Both the position numbers and the translations under genes were made by a program. From assembly GCA_002478505.1 (NCBI GenBank), contig DLOP01000180.1, positions 19,443-37,666 of the forward strand: 18,224 nt of DNA, in the 5' to 3' direction. This document shows positions 1 to 7,338 of the stretch, piece after piece (positions within the stretch are counted from its first letter, which is position 1; each line of letters starts with the position of its first letter). Origin of the DNA: Lachnospiraceae bacterium UBA7481 (GTDB taxonomy: Bacteria > Bacillota > Clostridia > Lachnospirales > Lachnospiraceae). The notes below the pieces were generated by a model. The model was not told where the DNA came from. It worked only from the letters and a program-made list of their open reading frames with translations, and ran no database searches.

Positions 1-563
1 CCCGCCAATACTTCCGGAAATGCATCCGGATCCGTCAGGATTTCATAAGAATCCTCTTCCTCGGCAAAATCATCCGCCCCGGCATCCAGCGCCTTTTCCA
101 TCAAGGTATCCGCATCCAGTCCGCACTCTTCCTTATCGATGATGATCTGCCCCTTCGTATCAAACATAAAGGATACACATCCCTGCGCGCCGATGCTTCC
201 GCCACCCTTGGTAAATGCGCTTCGCACATTTGCTGCCGTGCGGTTTTTATTGTCAGTCAGCGCTTCCACAATGATCGCTATCCCTTTGGGACCATATCCT
301 TCATATACAACATGTTCATAATTGACAGCATTGCCGTCGCCCGCCGCTTTCTTGATTCCCCTTTCGATGGTTTCGTTCGGCATATTGTTGGCTTTTGCTT
401 TTGCAATTACGGTAGCCAGCTTGTAATTATTGGCAGGATCCGGTCCGCCTTCCTTTACGGCAACTGCGATTTCCCTTCCGAGAATAGTAAAGATCTTTCC
501 CTTCGCCGCGTCATTTTTCTCTTTTTTGTGTTTAATGTTGGCAAATTTTGAATGTCCGGACAT
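1..563 (-). CDS. yebC: YebC/PmpR-family regulator (3' end outside window)
   Basis: Partial gene: about 187 N-terminal residues are visible of a family usually near 240, and the C-terminus lies beyond position 1. It starts with the family signature MSGHSKFANIKHKK, followed by NDAAKGKIFT, then NNMPNETIERGIKKAAG and YEGYGPKGIAIIVE. These are the conserved blocks of the YebC/TACO1 family. Members are cytoplasmic; they were described as DNA-binding regulators (PmpR), and more recent work links them to ribosomes and translation of difficult proline stretches, so the exact role here is open. The ATG at 561-563 has a strong AGGAGGG ribosome binding site at 569-575. It sits 28 bases after the CorC-like gene and is probably co-transcribed with it. 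The visible part is intact and acid-rich near the cut (FAEEEDSYE). Confidence 0.95.
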   Translation of the reverse strand, partial: MSGHSKFANIKHKKEKNDAAKGKIFTILGREIAVAVKEGGPDPANNYKLATVIAKAKANNMPNETIERGIKKAAGDGNAVNYEHVVYEGYGPKGIAIIVEALTDNKNRTAANVRSAFTKGGGSIGAQGCVSFMFDTKGQIIIDKEECGLDADTLMEKALDAGADDFAEEEDSYEILTDPDAFPEVLA

Positions 564-591
564 TTCAACCCTCCTGTAATCCTTTTGTTTT

Positions 592-1905
592 TCATATTTC
601 TTTATTTTGCTCTTCTTCCTGTGGAATCGGCGTCACCTGTATGGTCTTGATCACCTTATTCTCTACTTCCATTACCTTAAAACGGTAGTTCTCAATTCTC
701 GTCTCAAACAGATCATCCTCTTCGGGAATTTTTTCCATCAGTGACACAAGATATCCGTTGATTGTTTCAAATTCCTGCTCGCCAAAATCGATTCCAAAGG
801 TATCCGTCAACTCCTCTAGTCTTGTCAGGCCGTCGATCTGATAGATTTCTTCTTTTTCATGTTTCTGGATCATATGGACATCAGCATCATATTCATCCTG
901 AATATTACCGACGATCTCCTCTAAGATATCCTCCATCGCAACCAGCCCGGAGGTCTGTCCATATTCATCCACAACGATGACCATCTGTGTTTTTGTCGCC
1001 TGCATTTCCTCGAATAACGCATCTACCGCTCTTGTTTCAGGGACAAAGACAGCATCCCTGATCAGTCCTGCCGTCTCCTTCAATGTCTTGTTCAGCTTGG
1101 GATTCTCACTCTGTACCCGTACAAGATCCTTGATATGTAGGATACCGACGATATGATCAATATTCTCCTCGTAAACAGGATAGCGGCTGTAATTATTATT
1201 CAGGATCTCCCACAGGGCATCCTTGACCTTGATATCCGCATCCAGACCGGAAATGTTGTTGCGGTTTGTCATGATATCCTGCGCTTGTTTATCGGAAAGC
1301 TCGAAAATATTATTAATCATTTCGGCTTCATTGGCTTGAAGGATTCCTTTTTCCTGTCCTTCATTGACAATCGCAATGATCTCTTCCTCCGTCACGTCCG
1401 TCGCATCCGCTCTCCTCTGGATGCCAAACAGAAGTTCCAAAAATCCGACGCTTTTACGCAAAAACCATGTAAAAGGCGTCAGAAGGAACAACCATACCTG
1501 CACGATCCCGTAAAATATCCTGATGACCTGTACCGGATATCTTGATGCAATACGCTTCGGCAGCAGAATACCGAAAATCAGCAGAAGATAAACAAAGCCA
1601 ACCGTCATCAGTATGCCGTAACGCATTGTCATAAAACGGCTGCTGAAAAAATAACCGCCATAAAACAGCAGGGCTGTCGCAAGTAAATGAATCGTATCCA
1701 CAAGACGCTGCGGATCGTCATGGAGTTTCATGACAGAGTCATCCACTTTTTCTTTCGCTGTCCCGATGGAATAGTTTTTAACAGCCTCCCCAAAAGAATA
1801 AAGAATAAAATATATGAGAATCATAGCAATATATACTATAATCCCTGCCGCCAGGCCATCTCCCATAAGAAACGCCATACTGCCCGCCGCAGAATCATCA
1901 TTCAT
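592..1905 (-). CDS. CNNM/CorC-family membrane protein with CBS pair (hemolysin-like)
   Basis: Predicted 437-residue inner-membrane protein of the CNNM/CorC (HlyC, 'hemolysin') family, whose members are tied to Mg2+ or other cation transport or its regulation. The first ~170 residues hold about four hydrophobic segments (for example GIIVYIAMILIYFILYSF) and the DUF21-type motif LPKRIASRYP. Then come a tandem CBS pair (EEEIIAIVNEGQEKGIL, SRYPVYEENIDHIVGIL, VVDEYGQTSGLVAMEDI) and a C-terminal CorC/HlyC domain (INGYLVSLMEKIPEEDD). The start is uncertain. The frame is open to an ATG at 1971, but that codon has no ribosome binding site. The ATG at 1905 (MNDDSAAGSM) matches how I recall relatives starting and has AGGAAGG/GGTGA upstream, although the spacing is long. 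It follows mazF closely and precedes yebC. 'Hemolysin' should not be read as a toxin function. Confidence 0.9.
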   Translation of the reverse strand: MNDDSAAGSMAFLMGDGLAAGIIVYIAMILIYFILYSFGEAVKNYSIGTAKEKVDDSVMKLHDDPQRLVDTIHLLATALLFYGGYFFSSRFMTMRYGILMTVGFVYLLLIFGILLPKRIASRYPVQVIRIFYGIVQVWLFLLTPFTWFLRKSVGFLELLFGIQRRADATDVTEEEIIAIVNEGQEKGILQANEAEMINNIFELSDKQAQDIMTNRNNISGLDADIKVKDALWEILNNNYSRYPVYEENIDHIVGILHIKDLVRVQSENPKLNKTLKETAGLIRDAVFVPETRAVDALFEEMQATKTQMVIVVDEYGQTSGLVAMEDILEEIVGNIQDEYDADVHMIQKHEKEEIYQIDGLTRLEELTDTFGIDFGEQEFETINGYLVSLMEKIPEEDDLFETRIENYRFKVMEVENKVIKTIQVTPIPQEEEQNKEI

Positions 1906-1993
1906 AATAAAATTTTCACCATACCTTCCTAATCGGCTTTTTATCACTGCAATTAAATATAACATTTTCATGGATAAACGTCAAGAAAGGCTC

Positions 1994-2335
1994 TTATGTA
2001 TCCAATTCCAGACTTATCTTCAGAGCGTGGTCTACCTTTGTCATAATCTCATGATCCAGATGACAGACCATCTCGCGCATCCTTTTTTTATCCACTGTCC
2101 GAAGCTGCTCCAAAAGAATCACGGAATCCTTTTCCATCTGATATCTGGAAGCCTCCAACTCTATATGAGTAGGCAGCTTGGCTTTATTCATCCTGGATGT
2201 GATCGCCGCAACGATTACAGTAGGGCTGTGTTTGTTTCCAATATCATTCTGGATGATCACTACCGGACGGATCCCACCCTGTTCCGATCCAACCACCGGC
2301 CGCAGATCAGCATAATAAACATCTCCTCGTTTCAT
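1994..2335 (-). CDS. mazF: MazF/PemK-type endoribonuclease toxin (NdoA-like)
   Basis: 113-residue protein of the MazF/PemK family, very close in layout to Bacillus NdoA, an mRNA interferase that cuts single-stranded RNA at short motifs. It starts KRGDVYYADLRPVVGSEQGG and continues RPVVIIQNDIGNKHSPT, VAAITSRMNKAKLPTH and DSVILLEQLRTVDKKR. The catalytic candidates by family comparison are Arg23 (GGIRPV) and Thr46 (AAIT). Length is normal and the frame is intact. The ATG has an AAAGGA ribosome binding site just upstream. In Bacillus the order is alr-ndoAI-ndoA, where ndoAI encodes the antitoxin. Here the 128 bases between alr and this gene contain no open frame long enough for an antitoxin. Either the antitoxin is elsewhere or this is an orphan toxin, which is a family state I recall as common in Clostridia. 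Confidence 0.94.
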   Translation of the reverse strand: MKRGDVYYADLRPVVGSEQGGIRPVVIIQNDIGNKHSPTVIVAAITSRMNKAKLPTHIELEASRYQMEKDSVILLEQLRTVDKKRMREMVCHLDHEIMTKVDHALKISLELDT

Positions 2336-2463
2336 AACAATCCTTTCAATTCACCACAATAACTATTTTGCCTTCTTATGTATGAAACAATTCTATTTAT
2401 GTATTATGCCCATGATTCTTAGAACTATACTTATTTCTTTATTGAGATTCGGTTGTTCAGATC

Positions 2464-3597
2464 TTACTGATAGATCCGCGGCACGCGTTTATTGATATTG
2501 CAGGCAATCTCGTAATTGATCGTTCCGCAGAGCTCAGCCAGCTCCTCCATACGGATCTCCTCTTCCTGATCCCTCCCGATCAATGCCACCGTATCGCCGC
2601 GGCTGACACCCTTGATCTTCGTAACATCCACCATAAATTGATCCATGCAGACGCGTCCGATGATGGGAGCACGCTTTCCACGGATCAATACCGCCCCCTG
2701 ATTGGATAACAGTCGCGGATAACCGTCGCCATATCCTACCGGTATCGTTGCAACGACCGTCTCCTCTGATGTAATATATGTTCCTCCATAGCTTACGGGA
2801 ACTCCTGCAGGCAATGTTTTCACATATGCGACTGTGCTTTTCCAGCTTAGGATTGGCCGGAGTGCAATCATTTCCGCAGAGACCTCATCAGAGGGCATCA
2901 GCCCATATATGATGATCCCTGCCCGTACCAGATCCATATTTGCCGACTCAAATCCTATAATTCCGGCACTGTTTGCACAATGCTTTAGGGGGATGGTGAC
3001 ACCTTCCTTCTCCAGTTCCCCGCAAAACGCTTTGAATCGATCGATCTGCTGCTGCGCCGGAACGTGATCCCATTCATCCGCTTTGGCAAGATGCGTAAAG
3101 ATCCCTTCTACCACGAGCGTACCTGATGAAGCTATTCTTTTTGCCGTATCTATGCCTTCTTTTGCAGCCGGCAGACCAATCCGGGACATGCCGGTATCCA
3201 CCTTGATATGTACAGGGATCGTTTTATTCTGTTTTTGGGCTTCTTTACACAGCAATTCAGCACTTTCCGTATCAAAAATCGTCGGCGTTACCTGATATTT
3301 GATCAGAGTTTCATATGCAGTGGGGAATACATATCCTAAGATCAGTATCCGCTTTTTCAATCCGGCTTCCCTTAGCTCTACCGCTTCTTCTATGGTTGCT
3401 ACGGCATATCCCCAGACAAATGAAAACTGTTCCAGTTCTTCAGCAAGCCTGACTGCGCCATGTCCGTAACCGTCCGTCTTGATCACTGCGATCAACGGCA
3501 CATTACTCCATGTATATATATTACGGATATTTTGGCGAAACGCCTCCAGATCAATCGTTACATATGTTCTTTCTTTTGATATATTCTGCACTTCCAA
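2464..3597 (-). CDS. alr: alanine racemase
   Basis: PLP-dependent alanine racemase, converting L-alanine to D-alanine for peptidoglycan; cytoplasmic. Visible motifs are the PLP-lysine block AVIKTDGYGHG (Lys40), HIKVDTGMSRIG, ANSAGIIG, RAGIIIYGLMPS, the C-terminal catalytic-Tyr block VSYGGTY and RVCMDQFMVDVT. The frame is open upstream to an ATG at 3693, but that would overlap nnr by 94 bases and add 32 poorly conserved residues. I choose the TTG at 3595-3597 (LEVQNISKERTYV). It lies 2 bases after the nnr stop, has GAAGGCGG at proper spacing, and gives 377 residues, the usual family length. A GTG two codons later is an alternative. Tight coupling to nnr argues for one transcript. The classic motif is KANAYGHG; the K-T-D-G variant here is common in Clostridia as far as I recall. 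Confidence 0.95.
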   Translation of the reverse strand: MEVQNISKERTYVTIDLEAFRQNIRNIYTWSNVPLIAVIKTDGYGHGAVRLAEELEQFSFVWGYAVATIEEAVELREAGLKKRILILGYVFPTAYETLIKYQVTPTIFDTESAELLCKEAQKQNKTIPVHIKVDTGMSRIGLPAAKEGIDTAKRIASSGTLVVEGIFTHLAKADEWDHVPAQQQIDRFKAFCGELEKEGVTIPLKHCANSAGIIGFESANMDLVRAGIIIYGLMPSDEVSAEMIALRPILSWKSTVAYVKTLPAGVPVSYGGTYITSEETVVATIPVGYGDGYPRLLSNQGAVLIRGKRAPIIGRVCMDQFMVDVTKIKGVSRGDTVALIGRDQEEEIRMEELAELCGTINYEIACNINKRVPRIYQ

Positions 3598-3599
3598 AA

Positions 3600-5186
3600 T
3601 TATATGCCGCCTTCTTTCAATACTATAGGGATCATATCCGGCAGATCGCCTGCTTTTACGGAAGCCCGATGATAGCGTTCTGCCGCATAACATCCGGCTT
3701 TTCCGTGGACAAAAACTGCAACGGCAGTTTTCGCTGCCATCGTGGCAATTTCTGTATCGTCTGTCAGTTGCTTTTGTCCATTGCAGGTGCCGCTGTCCAT
3801 ACAGGAAAACATTGCGATCATTCCGGCCAGAACGTCGCCGCTTCCTGCAGTTGCCAAAGCATCCGTACCGCTATCCGAGATATATACCGTCTTTCCATCG
3901 GTGATAAGCGTCACGGCATCCTTTAACACAAGGATGCATCCATATTCCGCCGCCCAATGCATACAATATTCCATATCACGATGCTTTGCGGCCTCCACAG
4001 GTTCTTTGCATAATCTTGAGAATTCCAATGGATGAGGCGTTAATATCGTTGGATACCCCTTATCCTTCCGATAGCTCAGCCAATCCAAATGCTTACTGAT
4101 GATATTTAGTGCATCTCCATCCACAATGGCTGCTTTCTCATAATGGCTCATCACATATTCCGTCAGGACTGCCGCAGGATCTTCCTTTGATAATCCGCAG
4201 CCGATCAGCAGCGATGTGCTCCAGTCAAAATATTCTTTCAATTTTTCATAATTAATGACGCATTCCGGCTTCTGGTCGGAGTCCATCACATGTTCATACT
4301 CATCAAAGAGGGCTTCCGGTACGGAAACCGATAAAACCTGGCGATTATTCCTGTGGGAAAGTACACGAACCATCCCTGCACCGCTGCGAAAAGCCGCCTG
4401 CGTACTGAGTACCATTGCGCCTGCCATTGCTTCCGAGCCGGTGATAGATAATATCTTACCGTATGTTCCTTTATTACCATATGGATCTCTGTACGGAAGG
4501 CAGTGCAGATCCCTATCCTCCATCAGATAATGGACAGGCGTAATATTCCCCTTACAGATTCCGATATCTCCGACAATCGTTTTACCACAGCATAGAGGCC
4601 CTTTCCCCAAAAACATGCCCGTTTTCTTCCACTGGAATGTTACCGTTTCATCCGCCATGACGGCATTTCCCATGATGCTGCCGCTATCCGCATGCAGTCC
4701 GCTGGGAAGATCTACGGAGATCACTGTTGCCCCTTGTTGCTCATGAATCTCATTGATCAGACCGACAGCTTTTAAAAATTCCCCTTCCAGCTCCCTGTGC
4801 AGACCGATCCCAAACAATGCGTCAATAACATACGCATAGCCGCCCGTCTCACTGACTGCATCGAGCCCGCGTTCTACAGATATGCACAGCCGTTCTAAAA
4901 TATGCTGCTGCAGAATATTTTCTTCTGTGGCTTTCTCTGCATTGCCAACCATTACTGTCTGAACCTGATGTCCGCGTCCGGCAAGGATTCTGGCAGCTGC
5001 CAGTCCGTCTGCCCCGTTGTTGCCGTAACCGCAGAGAACCAATATTTTTCCGGACACATCCTCCTTGATGCGGGAACATACAAAAAGAGCTGCCTTTTCC
5101 ATCAGGACAAGAGATGGAATACCGACCTGCTCTATTGTATATTGTTCACATTTTTTCATTTCTGCTGAAGTCAGCACCTGTTTCAT
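3600..5186 (-). CDS. nnr: bifunctional NAD(P)H-hydrate epimerase / ADP-dependent dehydratase
   Basis: 528-residue fusion that repairs damaged NADHX/NADPHX. The N-terminal YjeF_N domain (about 1-215) is the epimerase, with start MKQVLTSAEMKKCEQYT, GYGNNGADGLAAAR, VIDALFGIGL and VISVDLPSGLHADSG. The C-terminal carbohydrate-kinase-fold domain (about 225-525) is the ADP-dependent dehydratase, with GTYGKILSITGS, RSGAGMVRVL, LLIGCGLS, IVDGDALNII, ILTPHPLEFSRL and the nucleotide-binding GTDALATAGSGDVLAG. Both halves are complete. The ATG at 5186 has AAAGGAG some 14 bases upstream, slightly far. The stop is 2 bases from the alr TTG start, so the two are likely translationally coupled. The nnr-alr pairing is typical for Firmicutes, where acpS often precedes nnr; here a coiled-coil gene and icd do instead. 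Confidence 0.95.
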   Translation of the reverse strand: MKQVLTSAEMKKCEQYTIEQVGIPSLVLMEKAALFVCSRIKEDVSGKILVLCGYGNNGADGLAAARILAGRGHQVQTVMVGNAEKATEENILQQHILERLCISVERGLDAVSETGGYAYVIDALFGIGLHRELEGEFLKAVGLINEIHEQQGATVISVDLPSGLHADSGSIMGNAVMADETVTFQWKKTGMFLGKGPLCCGKTIVGDIGICKGNITPVHYLMEDRDLHCLPYRDPYGNKGTYGKILSITGSEAMAGAMVLSTQAAFRSGAGMVRVLSHRNNRQVLSVSVPEALFDEYEHVMDSDQKPECVINYEKLKEYFDWSTSLLIGCGLSKEDPAAVLTEYVMSHYEKAAIVDGDALNIISKHLDWLSYRKDKGYPTILTPHPLEFSRLCKEPVEAAKHRDMEYCMHWAAEYGCILVLKDAVTLITDGKTVYISDSGTDALATAGSGDVLAGMIAMFSCMDSGTCNGQKQLTDDTEIATMAAKTAVAVFVHGKAGCYAAERYHRASVKAGDLPDMIPIVLKEGGI

Positions 5187-5246
5187 GTTTTACTGCTATA
5201 CTCCTTTACTGCCTGTATATTCGCATGTCAAAACAATTCGATTCTT

Positions 5247-5906
5247 TTAATTGTTTTCTTTCTTATCATTATTTTCTTTCTTTTCATTATTTTCACTGCC
5301 GGAATCTTTGGGTTTCATCTTCTCCGCCGGATTATACGTCATATCAAAAATGTCGATTACTTCTGCTCCGAAGATGTCATGCATATAGATATAGATATTT
5401 TGATTCAGCTGTTCGTACTGCTGTTTTCTGACTACATTCTTTTTTAATTCTATCCGGATATTGTTGATCCAGTCTGCAATCTCCGTAATTTTCTCGGAAT
5501 TCTCCTGAATCGCCTCGTAGCAGACTTGCATAGTCTCTACCATCAGTTCAAAATTGACCTTGTCTATCTGTGCCGGCAGCTCTTTCATTTCCTCCTGATA
5601 TTCCGCCAGCTTGTTATTGCATTCTTCGAATTGTTTTTTATATTCTGCCTGTTTTTTTGCATTTGCGCCGTCCATTTCGTCAACAATATTTTCCATCAGC
5701 AGCTTCTTTTGCTTCCGCAGAGCCTTTGTCTCCGTATTCACTTTTCCCTGACGCTTTAACAGAGCCTTTAATTCATCCTCCAGCTTCTGCATTCGTGATG
5801 TCTTCTCCAGTCCGTTCATCAGACGGTACCACTTATTATCCAAGGAGATCACAGGAATTGTTTTCCCTTTTAAAGCCGGAATAAATACTTCTTCTTTTCT
5901 TGACAA
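5247..5906 (-). CDS. uncharacterised coiled-coil protein
   Basis: 219 residues, not recognised. It starts with TTG (5904-5906, TTG TCA AGA AAA) behind an excellent GAGGTGAG ribosome binding site at 5912-5919, so the start is well supported. Residues 1-30 look globular (FIPALKGKTIPVISLDNKWY). About 35-125 is charged and heptad-like with many K/E/L/Q, consistent with a long coiled coil (EDELKALLKRQG, KKQAEYKKQFEECNNKLAEY). Residues 130-200 look helical and end YMHDIFGAEVIDIFDMTYNP. The last ~25 residues are a low-complexity N/K/E tail (NNEKKENNDKKENN). No signal peptide or membrane segment is seen, so it is likely cytoplasmic. It sits between icd (53-base gap) and nnr (60-base gap) on the same strand. 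The conserved-looking N-terminal segment suggests a defined binding role, but I assign no function. Confidence 0.85.
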   Translation of the reverse strand: MSRKEEVFIPALKGKTIPVISLDNKWYRLMNGLEKTSRMQKLEDELKALLKRQGKVNTETKALRKQKKLLMENIVDEMDGANAKKQAEYKKQFEECNNKLAEYQEEMKELPAQIDKVNFELMVETMQVCYEAIQENSEKITEIADWINNIRIELKKNVVRKQQYEQLNQNIYIYMHDIFGAEVIDIFDMTYNPAEKMKPKDSGSENNEKKENNDKKENN

Positions 5907-5959
5907 GGCAGCTCACCTCACTATTGTCATTGTGTTCAGGCGTTTACGAAACAATTTCA

Positions 5960-7168
5960 TTACAGCAATCCTTCCAGCGTCGTGCGGATCGCCCTGATAA
6001 AATCCTGACTGTTCAAAACCGTAACCTCCGTAAGCGACGTGATCAGCGCCAGATCCTTTGTCATTCTGCCACTTTCGATGGTCTGCAGGGTTGCTTTTTC
6101 CAGACAGTCCGCAAATCTTACCAGCTCCGGAAGTTCATCCAGTTCCCCGCGTTTTCTGAGTGCGCCTGTCCATGCAAAGATCGTCGCAACGGAATTGGTG
6201 GATGTCTCCTCGCCTTTTAAATGCTTATAATAATGACGCTGTACCGTACCATGTGCCGCTTCATATTCATAGATTCCATCGGGAGATACCAAAACGGAAG
6301 TCATCATGGCAAGGGAACCGAATGCAGAGCTGACCATATCGCTCATCACATCCCCGTCATAATTCTTACATGCCCAGATAAATCCGCCCTTCGCCTTCAT
6401 CACCCTGGCAACCGCGTCATCAATCAGCGTATAGAAATATTCTATGCCCGCATTTTCAAAAGCCGTCTTATACTCAGCCTCATATATTTCCGCAAAAATA
6501 TCTTTAAACGTGTGGTCATATTTTTTAGAAATGGTGTCCTTCGTCGCAAACCATAGATCCTGCTTTGTATCCAAGGCAAAGTTAAAACAGGATTTAGCAA
6601 AACTGCGGATGGACTTTTCCGTATTATGCATGCCCTGCAGGATGCCTGCCCCCTGAAATTCATGAATCAGCTCTTTGGTTACATTGCCGTTCTCATCTTC
6701 AAATACCAGATAAGCCTTGCCTGGTCCCGGTGCTTTGATCTCCGTATTCTTATAGACATCCCCATAAGCATGACGCGCAAGTGTGATCGGCTTTTCCCAA
6801 TTCTTTACGCAGGGGCTGATCCCTTTCACTACAATAGGCGTCCGGAATACCGTACCATCCAGAATTGCGCGGATCGTACCATTGGGGCTCTTATACATTT
6901 CCTTGAGGTCATATTCCTCCATACGCGCCGCATTAGGCGTAATGGTAGCACATTTTACGGCTACGCCGTACTTCTTTGCTGCAAGCGCGGAATCGGTCGT
7001 CACCTGATCGTTCGTTTCATTGCGGTATTTCAGACCAAGGTCATAATATTCCGTCTTCAGATCAATATATGGCAATAACAGTTCCTCCTTGATCATCTGC
7101 CAGAGGATCCTTGTCATCTCATCCCCGTCCATCTCTACCAAAGGTACTTTCATTGTAATCTTATCCAT
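5960..7168 (-). CDS. icd: NADP-dependent isocitrate dehydrogenase (eukaryote-like type)
   Basis: 402-residue isocitrate dehydrogenase, oxidising isocitrate to 2-oxoglutarate with NADP+; cytoplasmic. It belongs to the homodimeric subfamily that includes mitochondrial and cytosolic eukaryotic enzymes rather than the E. coli type. Motifs are PLVEMDGDEMTRILW, the substrate-phosphate block KSPNGTIRAILDGTVFR, LIDDAVARVMKAKGGFIWAC, KNYDGDVMSD (metal-binding Asp) and the NADP block EAAHGTVQRHYYKH followed by STNSVATIFAWT. Length and motifs are complete. The ATG at 7168 has GGAGGAG 7-8 bases upstream. A good sigma-A-like promoter lies at 7234-7262 and the 5' leader contains a hairpin ending right at the ribosome binding site (see leader entry). 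In anaerobes the product mainly feeds glutamate synthesis; that is inference here. Confidence 0.96.
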   Translation of the reverse strand: MDKITMKVPLVEMDGDEMTRILWQMIKEELLLPYIDLKTEYYDLGLKYRNETNDQVTTDSALAAKKYGVAVKCATITPNAARMEEYDLKEMYKSPNGTIRAILDGTVFRTPIVVKGISPCVKNWEKPITLARHAYGDVYKNTEIKAPGPGKAYLVFEDENGNVTKELIHEFQGAGILQGMHNTEKSIRSFAKSCFNFALDTKQDLWFATKDTISKKYDHTFKDIFAEIYEAEYKTAFENAGIEYFYTLIDDAVARVMKAKGGFIWACKNYDGDVMSDMVSSAFGSLAMMTSVLVSPDGIYEYEAAHGTVQRHYYKHLKGEETSTNSVATIFAWTGALRKRGELDELPELVRFADCLEKATLQTIESGRMTKDLALITSLTEVTVLNSQDFIRAIRTTLEGLL

Positions 7169-7182
7169 GCTGCCGCTCCTCC

Positions 7183-7231
7183 GTATGAAACTTAGTACTT
7201 CTATGCAATTGAAAATCTTTAATTTTCATAC
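7183..7231 (-). promoter_or_regulatory. icd leader hairpin abutting the ribosome binding site
   Basis: In the minus-strand RNA an 8-base arm GTATGAAA (7224-7231) can pair with TTTCATAC (7183-7190), and the second arm ends directly at the GGAGGAG ribosome binding site of icd. An inner hairpin GAAAAT/ATTTTC (7211-7216 with 7221-7226) competes for part of the same bases. The outer arms and the internal AGAAGTRCTAAG segment recur at 7273-7338. A regulatory role in icd translation is inference; no known riboswitch was recognised. Confidence 0.5.
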
Positions 7232-7233
7232 TA

Positions 7234-7262
7234 ATTTTATCTCATTCACGGAATATCGTCAA
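7234..7262 (-). promoter_or_regulatory. sigma-A-like promoter for icd
   Basis: On the minus strand TTGACG (7257-7262) and TAAAAT (7234-7239) are separated by exactly 17 bases. Each hexamer matches the consensus at five of six positions. Transcription would start near 7227, giving a leader of about 60 bases that carries the hairpin at 7183-7231. It lies between the protease gene and icd, consistent with icd being the first gene of the downstream housekeeping transcript. Confidence 0.65.
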
Positions 7263-7272
7263 CATAAACTAT

Positions 7273-7338
7273 GTGTGAAACTTAGCACTTCTTTGCGAAA
7301 TGCCCTCTGGCATGAGCAATCAGAAGTGCTTTTCACAC
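7273..7338. repeat. 66-base palindromic element, sister of the icd leader hairpin
   Basis: Nested inverted repeat: GTGTGAAA (7273-7280) with TTTCACAC (7331-7338), GCACTTCT (7285-7292) with AGAAGTGC (7322-7329), TGC (7294-7296) with GCA (7316-7318), and ATGCC (7300-7304) with GGCAT (7309-7313), leaving a 4-base loop. The right end overlaps the stop codon of the S8 protease gene. There is no T-run after the stem on the minus strand, so it is not a canonical terminator. Its left 24 bases match 7183-7206 at 21 positions. It resembles a dispersed palindromic (REP/MITE-like) element, but copy number cannot be seen here. Confidence 0.7.

Noticed and set aside
1906..1971. N-terminal extension of the CorC-like protein from ATG 1971
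   Set aside because: No ribosome binding site near 1971; the internal ATG at 1905 fits recalled homologues better, though the choice stays uncertain.
1814..2362. Plus-strand frame of 182 codons across the mazF/CorC junction
   Set aside because: Antisense to two well-supported genes, composition typical of a shadow frame, and no ribosome binding site seen.
3598..3693. ATG at 3693 as the alanine racemase start
   Set aside because: Would overlap nnr by 94 bases and add 32 residues unlike the family; the TTG at 3597 has a good ribosome binding site and correct length.
7273..7338. Intrinsic terminator of the S8 protease gene
   Set aside because: The stem is long, but on the minus strand it is followed by ATAGTTTATG with no T-run, and a related copy lies in the icd leader; a dispersed palindrome fits better.
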